Positions 1 through 5,776 of a DNA stretch of 12,166 nt are shown one piece after another. Under the pieces are notes generated by a model that ran no database searches, was not told the DNA's origin, and saw nothing but the letters and a program-made list of their open reading frames with translations. This stretch comes from Ignavibacteriota bacterium (GTDB taxonomy: Bacteria > Bacteroidota > Ignavibacteria > Palsa-1295): positions 1-12,166 of the forward strand of contig JANYLL010000364.1 of the NCBI GenBank assembly GCA_025357895.1, given 5' to 3'. The position numbers and the translations under genes were made by a program. How positions within the stretch are numbered: position 1 is the stretch's first letter; each line of letters opens with the position of its first letter.

Positions 1-329
1 TATGCCATTGGCGGATTATATTCTTCAACACATCCTCCGTTAGTTATTTGGCTCATGGCGTTCACCCGAATGATCTTCGGTAACGGAGTCTTTGCTTCCA
101 GACTGATATCGGCTTGTGCCGTTCCAAGGGAAACTGTTGCAAAAAGGCGTGTCCATCTGGAGAAGAATCTGCCTGCAAGTTTATAGAAGAAAAAGAGAGT
201 AATTACACCTGCACAAGCCGATATCAGTCTGGAAGCAAAGACTCCGTTACCGAAGATCATTCGGGTGAACGCCATGAGCCAAATAACTAACGGAGGATGT
301 GTTGAAGAATATAATCCGCCAATGGCATA
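1..329. repeat. Perfect 119-bp inverted repeat (fold-back) at the window edge
   Basis: Positions 1-119 are the exact reverse complement of 211-329 (base i pairs with base 330-i), separated by a 91-base spacer at 120-210. Identity breaks at once on the spacer side (120 against 210). It begins exactly at base 1, so the repeat may continue leftward. The right arm encodes sensible GT39 sequence in frame; the left arm only interrupts the gene. A perfect copy ending inside a gene at a sequence edge is typical of a chimeric fold-back from amplification or assembly. A natural inversion-duplication is the alternative. Confidence 0.95.
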
Positions 330-503
330 TTGCGTCTGATCAAACCATGCACCGAATTTTACACATGCTTCCGCTCTGATGAGATAGAGTGATTCGTCCC
401 AGGAAATAATTTCTCCTATGCCAAGTCGAAAAAACTGCAAGAATGCAGTGGCGCCAAGAAGAATAATTTCGGGCGCGTTCGATTTTACTTTATTCCAAAA
501 CAA
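1..503 (-). CDS. Glycosyltransferase family 39 (ArnT/PMT-like) membrane protein, partial and broken
   Basis: Reading leftward, this frame gives a hydrophobic N-terminus (LLGATAFLQFFRL, residues 15-27), then SWDESLY (34-40), HPPLVIWL (69-76) and IFGNGVFASRL (83-93). This is the usual start of GT39 lipid-linked sugar transferases: an acidic D-E after the first membrane helix (D36, E37), the HPPL loop, then the lumenal helix with a conserved R. Such enzymes move sugars from polyprenyl-phosphate donors onto lipids or proteins in the inner membrane. Only positions 120-503 (about 128 residues) are credible. Below 120 the frame stays open by chance but reads the antisense of its own residues 59-97, because 1-119 is an inverted copy of 211-329. 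No ATG precedes the motifs. TTG at 503 (or 530) is the likeliest start and would overlap the M50 gene end by 14 bases, suggesting translational coupling. The donor and acceptor cannot be told from this fragment. Confidence 0.75.
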   Translation of the reverse strand, partial: MFWNKVKSNAPEIILLGATAFLQFFRLGIGEIISWDESLYLIRAEACVKFGAWFDQTQYAIGGLYSSTHPPLVIWLMAFTRMIFGNGVFASRLISACAGVITLFFFYKLAGRFFSRWTRLFATVSLGTAQADISLEAKTPLPKIIRVNAMSQITNGGCVEEYNPPMA

Positions 504-1488
504 TCGGAGATGGTGTAAATGAAAGTACAAATATAAGAATAGTCAGTGCACCGATCACTATTCGCTTCATATTTATTGGTGATTCATCAATTGCTGCAGG
601 GTGACGGAATTTGATAACGAAGACGATCATCACCACCCAGAATATCCATGACGATCCTCCCGGGATCGCAATACTATTAAGCCATTCGAATGACCTGGGA
701 AGTGAATCACCGGCTAACCCAATGACCAGTTCAGGGATAGAAAGTACTGCAAGAATGGCTACGGTAAAGATACCAATAATGCGATGAATAGATTTCGGGA
801 ATAGCCCATACATTAGATGTCCGCCATCAAGCTGTCCCACAGGTAAAAGATTCAATGCTGTCACAAATAACCCGAACCATCCGACACAAAGCATAGGATA
901 ATGATACATTTCAGACATTGGAGGAATGTACCCGTTATGATTCGCAAAAACTTTTTCCATGAGCGAATAAAGGATCGTCCTTCCAAAAGTGAGCTCTCCT
1001 CCTATTGCAGGATGAACAAGTGGATAGTCAGGATGAATGGCTTGTAAATATTCAATACCCGGCAGCGTAGCAAAACCGACTCCGAGGGTAATGATACAAA
1101 CGATAAATCCTGCTATAGGACCTGCAACACCAATATCAAAAATAATTGAGCGGCTTGGAATGCGCTGACGGGTGCGAATCACTGCGCCAAAAGTACCGAA
1201 ATTCGGCATCATGCCTAACATAGTACCTGGAAAAGGAATATAGTAAGGAAGAGTAACATCCACGCCGTGTATGCGTGCGGCGATAAAATGACCGAATTCA
1301 TGTGCGGAGAGAAAAAGCAGAAGGAGCAGAGAATACTCTAATCCGAAACCAAAGTTCGAAAGCTCGAAGGGATCATGCCCGCTCCAGGCAACGCCTGCAA
1401 GAGTAGTCGTATAAAGAGTTAAGATAAAAAGTGAAAGATGTAACCAGATGCGCTGCTTTCCAAAAAGCCGTTCAAGTGTAGGTGTCAA
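490..1488 (-). CDS. Site-2-protease-like zinc membrane metalloprotease (peptidase family M50)
   Basis: This is a polytopic inner-membrane protease. The zinc motif HEFGH lies at residues 63-67 inside a hydrophobic helix (E64 catalytic, H63 and H67 zinc ligands). GPIAG follows at 123-127, and the second M50 signature NLLPVGQLDGGH at 213-224 supplies the third ligand, D221. The stretch after HEFGH (PYYIPFPG at 81-88, then GTFGAVIR at 98-105) resembles the EGY/slr0643-like branch rather than RseP; no PDZ domain is visible between the motifs. At 332 residues with several helices it is complete. The start is TTG at 1488: a stop lies 39 bases upstream in frame, and the next Met codons fall after the HEFGH motif. 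Family members cut within membrane helices, often to release regulators; the substrate here is unknown. It overlaps the start of the downstream glycosyltransferase and is divergent from the lipoprotein gene. Confidence 0.93.
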   Translation of the reverse strand: MTPTLERLFGKQRIWLHLSLFILTLYTTTLAGVAWSGHDPFELSNFGFGLEYSLLLLLFLSAHEFGHFIAARIHGVDVTLPYYIPFPGTMLGMMPNFGTFGAVIRTRQRIPSRSIIFDIGVAGPIAGFIVCIITLGVGFATLPGIEYLQAIHPDYPLVHPAIGGELTFGRTILYSLMEKVFANHNGYIPPMSEMYHYPMLCVGWFGLFVTALNLLPVGQLDGGHLMYGLFPKSIHRIIGIFTVAILAVLSIPELVIGLAGDSLPRSFEWLNSIAIPGGSSWIFWVVMIVFVIKFRHPAAIDESPINMKRIVIGALTILIFVLSFTPSPIVLE

Positions 1489-1684
1489 ATTTTTGCAAAT
1501 ATTATCGATTTATTAAAGAACAATATTATTCAAGCATGAACTCCTTGTCCACTACACAGTTTTATGAAGAAGAATTAATGAAATTTCAGGGCAATAATGC
1601 GTATCTTTTTGTATAACCTTACGTTAGTATAATTGTCAGTAAATGAATTAGAATAAATTATTGATTCTTTATTTCGACATGCTT
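1489..1684. promoter_or_regulatory. Divergent intergenic region, probable promoters for both sides
   Basis: This AT-rich gap separates the divergent M50 and lipoprotein genes, so it should hold promoters in both directions. A TATAAT lies at 1628-1633 on the plus strand, 16 bases after TTTTTG at 1606-1611, and could serve the lipoprotein-porin pair. The match to a -35 box is weak, and Bacteroidota promoters often differ from the E. coli consensus. No RNA gene or strong hairpin is seen. Confidence 0.35.
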
Positions 1685-3043
1685 ATGAAACAATTTTATA
1701 TTTTATTAATCGCAGCTGTCTTCGGAACAGGCTGCTACACACAAGTTAAATCCTCAGGTGATTATTGGGGTTACACCGGCAGACACGAAAGAGAAAAAGT
1801 TGTTGTCGTCCCCGATCGGGAGGATTCATCAGTTGGTTATGCGCAGAACGAGCTAAGTGATCTGAACGAAGACCAACGTGGTCGTGATGACGAAGGATAT
1901 TCGTACGGCGATAATTATTATAATGGTTATTACGATGCTGCACCGGCCTGGAATTACTCTCCGGCACCGGCTATCATTCTTTCCTTCGGACACGGCTATT
2001 ACCATCCGTGGGGATACTCTACCTGGTATCCGGGATGGTATCCTTCGTATTATGATCCATATTGGGATTGGTACTATCAGCCCGGATTTTATTCTTATGG
2101 ATGTGTCTCCCCGTATTACGGATATTATGATCCATTCTATCATCCCTTTTGTGGCCATCCATTCTATGGCTTTTACGGAGGATACCACAATTTTTATGGG
2201 GAAGATTACGATGGATTCAATTCAGGATATAATGGTCGTCGCTATGCCGGGAGTAATAATGTAAGAACCGGAAGAATTACCAGCGGTGAAAATCGCGGCA
2301 GAGGAAGTACAATGCCCGGAAGCGGATCAGGAAATGGGACTACGGGAAGATCAGCCGTTGGAAATATAGCGTCTCAAAATTCGCGTTCGGCTCAGCCGAT
2401 GCAATCAGGAAATGCTGTAAACTCAGGCAGAAGTATGCAAGCCGGAAGCGCTGGTTCTTCAGCAACTGAAAATACAGTTCAAACAGGAAGGTCATCGGTT
2501 CCTCTACAATCACCAGGCAATACTGCATCAACAAATGCAGGCTCAACTCAGAACACGCAAAGTTCAAATGGAGCAAACACACGTTCAAATGGAAACTCTG
2601 TTCCTCAGAGGGCGAACGAGACTCCGGCAAGTGCGACTGAAACTCCTGCACAACACAGTGTGCCACCGCAGGAACGCTCAACCCAAACTCAAGAACGTTC
2701 TTCTGCCCCAACTCAAGAACATTCTGCTCCGGCACAAACAAAAAGTGGCGGTCGTTCTCAGAGCATGATGTACGCGCCGAGAAATAATCCGAGACTAAAC
2801 CAGCAAAGCGGCCGGATGTCACAGAATGGTCAGCGCCAGACAATGCGTTCGCCAAATCAAGGATATGGCAATGCATCGCGGAGAGGAAGTTACGGTTCGT
2901 ATTCAAATGGCGGTGGTTATCGAGGAAGCAGTAATACTGCTTCCCGTGGCGGCAGTAGCGGAATTTCACGCGGCAGTTCAGGGAATGGGTCACGTTCCGG
3001 AAACAGCGGGTCATCTCATTCCGGCAGCGGACGCGGCAAATAG
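1685..3043 (+). CDS. Tyr/Trp/Gly-rich, low-complexity putative lipoprotein, function unknown
   Basis: From ATG at 1685 the product is 452 residues. Residues 1-17 form a short charged and hydrophobic leader ending VFGTGC, which looks like a lipoprotein signal with the acylated Cys at 17; Gly at -3 is off-consensus. Two other parts follow. Residues about 72-182 are extraordinarily rich in Tyr, Trp, Pro, His and Gly (for example HPWGYSTWYPGWYPSYYDPY). Residues about 190-452 are Ser/Gly/Asn/Gln/Thr-rich and probably disordered, ending in Gly-Ser-Arg repeats. I recognise no catalytic motif. In-frame ATG at 1679 and TTG at 1661 are alternative starts; 1685 is preferred because MKQF gives the cleanest signal, but no Shine-Dalgarno sequence decides it. 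The next gene, an outer-membrane protein, starts 67 bases downstream, so co-transcription is likely. A surface or periplasmic structural or adhesive role is only a guess. Confidence 0.8.
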   Translation: MKQFYILLIAAVFGTGCYTQVKSSGDYWGYTGRHEREKVVVVPDREDSSVGYAQNELSDLNEDQRGRDDEGYSYGDNYYNGYYDAAPAWNYSPAPAIILSFGHGYYHPWGYSTWYPGWYPSYYDPYWDWYYQPGFYSYGCVSPYYGYYDPFYHPFCGHPFYGFYGGYHNFYGEDYDGFNSGYNGRRYAGSNNVRTGRITSGENRGRGSTMPGSGSGNGTTGRSAVGNIASQNSRSAQPMQSGNAVNSGRSMQAGSAGSSATENTVQTGRSSVPLQSPGNTASTNAGSTQNTQSSNGANTRSNGNSVPQRANETPASATETPAQHSVPPQERSTQTQERSSAPTQEHSAPAQTKSGGRSQSMMYAPRNNPRLNQQSGRMSQNGQRQTMRSPNQGYGNASRRGSYGSYSNGGGYRGSSNTASRGGSSGISRGSSGNGSRSGNSGSSHSGSGRGK

Positions 3044-3110
3044 GATTTTTCGTTTTCGTCATCTCCATCCTACCCTGAAAAGATAAAATCAATTTTAGAG
3101 AAGTAACAGC

Positions 3111-4649
3111 ATGTGTAAACGCACGATATATATTTTTGCATCAATACTAATTTTTACCGGCATCGCACGATCACAATCACTTACAGACGGAATTCGTCTT
3201 GGCTCAGAGCCGATCGGAACAGGAGCAAGAGCTATTGCAATGGGAGGTGCAGCAGTTGCAGATGCTAATGATTTCAGTTCACTCGACTGGAATCCTGCGG
3301 CATTGACCTTGGTAACCTTTACCGAATTTACTTTATCGGGTTTGTTTAAAGCACATCATTCGACAGCGTCGTATTTAGGAACATCGACAGATCAATCTCT
3401 TACCAATTTTGATCTGGGTTCTCTTGGATATATCACCCCGATCGAGACAAGCCGCGGACATCTTGCTTTTGGTATTAGTTATGATAGAGTACGGGATTAC
3501 CATTCTACGTATTCCTTTAGTGCCGTAAATACAAATTCTTCGTTTCTCGATACCAAGGGGTTTGTAAATGATCAAGGTAATAATTTAGGTTTATCTACTC
3601 AAGATTACCAAAATTATCTTTTCGATAATAATCTTGCATGGTCCCTTTTTCTGACCCATGATGTTGATTCGGCACATCCGAATTTGAGAACTCCTTTTGG
3701 AAACGGCGGATTGCTCCAATCCGGCACTGTTACAGTTGAAGGAGGAATGAATGCATTCCGACTCGGAGGAGGAATTGATATAGCCGAAAATTTTGCCTTA
3801 GGCGCAACCTTAAACTTCTTTCTCGGGAATTATAATTATCGCAGGGTGTATAACGAGAAGGACGTAAATAATATTTTTACAAAACCGCAGGACTCACTGC
3901 CGCCGGATAATTTTCAAAGTGCACAGATCATTGATACACGTCATCAATCACAGGCAGGATTCAGCCTTAAACTCGGATTTCTTGCAAACATAACCGAACA
4001 TCTGCAATTCGGTCTTACCGTTGAATCTCCGGAGATCTATTCTATTGATGATGAATTTCAGCGCACAGGAAGTTCAGCGTTCAGGAAGGGACCATCACAT
4101 AGTTCTACTGACGATTTAACGAATAATAATGTAGGAAGTCTTAATCCTATTCTTACAAACAGTTATACTGTAACCACTCCGGTAAAACTTGCTGCCGGTT
4201 TGTCCTTTAATCTTTCCGGGTTGACATTATCAGGTGCTGCAGATTTTAGCGATCAATCACAGGTGCGATTCAGCGATGCCGCTGCAGATCTAAACGATCT
4301 CAATGATGCAGCAAAGCTCAATCTCAGAGCTGTCTTGAATTGGAAACTTGGCGCCGAATATGTTTTTAAGCCTATCGGACTTATTTTGCGCGGTGGATTT
4401 GGTATGAATCCTTCGCCGTATAAAGGCGACCCCTCGAATTATAATACGCAAAATATCAGCGGAGGAATCGGGATATTGATGAGTAAATCAGCGATCGTTG
4501 AAATAACCTATCTCAGAACGAACTTCACGACAGACCATTTACTCTACAATGATTATAGCGTTGCAACGGGGAATGTGATTTCGGCAAGTATCCCGACCGA
4601 CACTGTTGTGCAGAATCAATTTTTTCTGTCGTTCAGCTTTAGATTCTAA
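3111..4649 (+). CDS. FadL/OMPP1 (TodX)-like outer-membrane transport protein
   Basis: The 512-residue product has a signal peptide (Lys/Arg at 3-4, hydrophobic 6-18, cleavage near IARS-Q at 21/22). Residues 38-63 begin GARAIAMGGAAVADANDF and end WNPA. This is the N-terminal signature of the FadL/OMPP1 and PorV-like barrels, in which the N-terminal segment plugs the barrel. Alternating hydrophobic strands follow throughout, and the C-terminus FFLSFSFRF ends in Phe, as expected of the signal read by the outer-membrane assembly machinery. FadL proteins take up hydrophobic compounds such as long-chain fatty acids; PorV-like relatives act in type IX secretion. The sequence alone does not decide between them, though a T9SS cargo is encoded nearby. 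Start ATG 3111 directly precedes the signal peptide. It is probably transcribed with the upstream lipoprotein gene and ends before the terminator at 4674. Confidence 0.8.
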   Translation: MCKRTIYIFASILIFTGIARSQSLTDGIRLGSEPIGTGARAIAMGGAAVADANDFSSLDWNPAALTLVTFTEFTLSGLFKAHHSTASYLGTSTDQSLTNFDLGSLGYITPIETSRGHLAFGISYDRVRDYHSTYSFSAVNTNSSFLDTKGFVNDQGNNLGLSTQDYQNYLFDNNLAWSLFLTHDVDSAHPNLRTPFGNGGLLQSGTVTVEGGMNAFRLGGGIDIAENFALGATLNFFLGNYNYRRVYNEKDVNNIFTKPQDSLPPDNFQSAQIIDTRHQSQAGFSLKLGFLANITEHLQFGLTVESPEIYSIDDEFQRTGSSAFRKGPSHSSTDDLTNNNVGSLNPILTNSYTVTTPVKLAAGLSFNLSGLTLSGAADFSDQSQVRFSDAAADLNDLNDAAKLNLRAVLNWKLGAEYVFKPIGLILRGGFGMNPSPYKGDPSNYNTQNISGGIGILMSKSAIVEITYLRTNFTTDHLLYNDYSVATGNVISASIPTDTVVQNQFFLSFSFRF

Positions 4650-4673
4650 AGAAAAATACGTTTCGGAAATAAA

Positions 4674-4703
4674 AAAAACTTGAGGAGTTGTCCTCAAGTT
4701 TTT
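4674..4703. terminator. Bidirectional intrinsic terminator between convergent genes
   Basis: A perfect 13-bp stem (4674-4686 with 4691-4703, core ACTTGAGGA/TCCTCAAGT) has a GTTG loop. The A-run on the left and T-run on the right make it work in both directions: after the FadL-like gene on the plus strand and after the small barrel gene on the minus strand. Confidence 0.9.
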
Positions 4704-4723
4704 ATAAAATAACCTAATTGCTC

Positions 4724-5221
4724 TTACAATCCAAAATCAATTCCGAATGTAAAATACGGATAGTTGAGTAAGCCTAACTGTGCCCGTAATGCCGTGTTCT
4801 GACTAATAAAATATCTCATTCCAAGAGCAATCGCTGGATAGATCGAAGAGCCACCAGTGTATCCCGCGTAGGAGAAGCTAAAAAAGGTTAGCCCTATTCC
4901 TGCAAAGAGATCAAGTTTATCCTCTGCAACAGAGTAATGGTAATTTCCCAATAATGAAAAGAGAATGACGTTACCTCCGAAATAGCCAAATGAAACATCG
5001 CCTCTTCCGGCAATCGCTATTCTTCCCGGACCGGCAGAGCCGGGACTTGTTATTGGTAACTCTAGGTTGGCACCAAGAGAAACACTGCCTCCATACGAAC
5101 TGAAAGCGATATGAGGTCCAAGATAAATTTTTCCGTTAACAAATTGCGCTGAGCTTGTTAGCGGTACAAAAACAAATAGAGCAGCAATAATAATTGATAG
5201 AATGAGATGTTTGATTTGCAT
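4724..5221 (-). CDS. Small outer-membrane beta-barrel-like protein
   Basis: From ATG at 5221 the product is 165 residues: signal peptide MQIKHLILSIIIAALF onward, cleaved after SSA before Q (about residue 25/26), then a compact protein of alternating Gly- and aromatic-rich strands (GKIYLGPHIAF, LFAGIGLTFFSF, AIALGMRYF) ending YFTFGIDFGL. This matches the look of the eight-strand 'outer membrane protein beta-barrel' families common in Bacteroidota; no specific function can be given. The frame stays open to an ATG at 5266, but the extra 15 residues would sit ahead of a complete signal peptide, so 5221 (or 5227, two residues earlier) is more likely. It converges on the FadL-like gene and shares its terminator. 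Confidence 0.7.
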   Translation of the reverse strand: MQIKHLILSIIIAALFVFVPLTSSAQFVNGKIYLGPHIAFSSYGGSVSLGANLELPITSPGSAGPGRIAIAGRGDVSFGYFGGNVILFSLLGNYHYSVAEDKLDLFAGIGLTFFSFSYAGYTGGSSIYPAIALGMRYFISQNTALRAQLGLLNYPYFTFGIDFGL

Positions 5222-5378
5222 AATCATTTTTAATAAGTGAAAGATAAACTCTGTAACACTCTGCAAAAATACAAAGATATTTTGTTAATGACCCTAAAAG
5301 CAGAGAATTTTAAAAAAAATTATTAATCTGTCCATTAGCCGGCACAGTGAGTTTACTGCGGGAAAGATCATATTATAG

Positions 5379-5450
5379 GATCTGTCCCTCGGATTCTTTA
5401 TTGCGCGAAGTTTATTTCGGCAATTGAATGTGCTTCGCTCGGGATGATAA
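5379..5450 (-). repeat. Dispersed-repeat-like intergenic element ('HPERS' type)
   Basis: On the minus strand this stretch reads CATCCCGAGCGAAGC, then GAATCCGAGGGACAG. It would translate to HPERS and NPRDRS. I recognise this pattern (catcctgagcgaagc followed by gaatc) from a family of intergenic repeats that in many bacterial genomes give rise to spurious 'HPERSEGS' ORFs. GCGAAG at 5405-5410 can pair with CTTCGC at 5433-5438. A 69-codon open frame across it (5294-5503) is probably not a gene. Copies elsewhere in the genome cannot be checked here. Confidence 0.55.
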
Positions 5451-5542
5451 ATTAAATAAAGGCATCTCCGTAACATTTTTCGGAAACTCTCTTCACTAAT
5501 CATTGTTATCTCTGCGCTAAGAATTAAAACTTTTATTCATAC

Positions 5543-5638
5543 ATGCCAAGCGGAAAGAAACGTAAGCGCCATAAAATGGCAACTCACAAGCGGAAGAAAC
5601 AACTTCGGAAGAATCGTCATAAGAAGAAAGTCCGTTAA
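5543..5638 (+). CDS. AURKAIP1/COX24-domain (mS38/bS22-like) small ribosomal protein
   Basis: The gene encodes 31 residues starting MPSGKKRKRHKMATHKRKK and ending KKKVR. About 60% of residues are Lys, Arg or His, and there are no acidic residues. The K-R-x-K-M-x-x-H-K-x-K-K-x-x-R-K-x-x-R-x-x-K-K pattern is that of the AURKAIP1/COX24 C-terminal family: mitochondrial small-subunit protein mS38 and the tiny actinobacterial bS22. Those members bind rRNA in the small ribosomal subunit, and a ribosomal role here is inferred from that. In Bacteroidota such proteins are commonly only about 30 residues long, so this is full length. It is monocistronic, followed 25 bases later by a strong terminator. 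There is no clear Shine-Dalgarno sequence; the upstream is AT-rich (AAAACTTTTATTCATAC). It is easily missed by gene callers because of its size. Confidence 0.88.
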   Translation: MPSGKKRKRHKMATHKRKKQLRKNRHKKKVR

Positions 5639-5663
5639 ATAATCCTTTTCTCATAAAACAGAA

Positions 5664-5697
5664 AGGGCTTGTCGGTTCGCCGGCAAGCCCTCTTTTT
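5664..5697 (+). terminator. Intrinsic terminator after the mS38-like gene
   Basis: AGGGCTTGTCGG (5664-5675) pairs with CCGGCAAGCCCT (5680-5691) around a TTCG loop, with one G-U pair. CTTTTTG follows. This is a textbook plus-strand terminator. Confidence 0.92.
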
Positions 5698-5717
5698 GTT
5701 GGTTACTTTCTTAAAGT

Positions 5718-5740
5718 AGCGCGGGCATATTGCCCGCGCT
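5718..5740. terminator. GC-rich hairpin between convergent genes
   Basis: AGCGCGGGCA (5718-5727) and TGCCCGCGCT (5731-5740) form a perfect 10-bp stem with a 3-base loop. On the minus strand it follows the oxidoreductase gene, but no long T-run follows it. It may be a back-up terminator or a small intergenic palindrome. Confidence 0.5.
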
Positions 5741-5746
5741 TTAAGG

Positions 5747-5770
5747 AAAGCAGGTTGTAATGCCTGCTTT
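5747..5770 (-). terminator. Hairpin directly after the oxidoreductase stop codon
   Basis: AAAGCAGG (5747-5754) pairs with CCTGCTTT (5763-5770) around an 8-base loop. On the minus strand it lies 7 bases past the stop, and its 3' arm ends CTTTCCTT. It is a plausible but weak terminator for the FAD oxidoreductase gene. Confidence 0.5.
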
Positions 5771-5776
5771 TATATT

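Noticed and set aside
1..119. Continuation of the GT39 reading frame to the window edge
   Set aside because: The frame stays open, but the residues are the antisense of the gene's own HPPL region, so the apparent protein sequence below position 120 is not real.
1878..2264. 128-codon plus-strand frame inside the lipoprotein gene
   Set aside because: It is a shifted reading of the Tyr/Gly-rich segment, giving Ile/Thr/Met runs; the in-frame gene has a signal peptide and explains the region.
2340..3092. 250-codon minus-strand frame antisense to the lipoprotein gene
   Set aside because: It lies opposite the biased Ser/Gly/Gln codons of the real gene, which rarely create antisense stops. The product has no recognisable feature.
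5294..5503. 69-codon minus-strand frame
   Set aside because: It runs across the HPERS-type repeat element and has no signal, domain or ribosome site. Such frames are known spurious products of this repeat.
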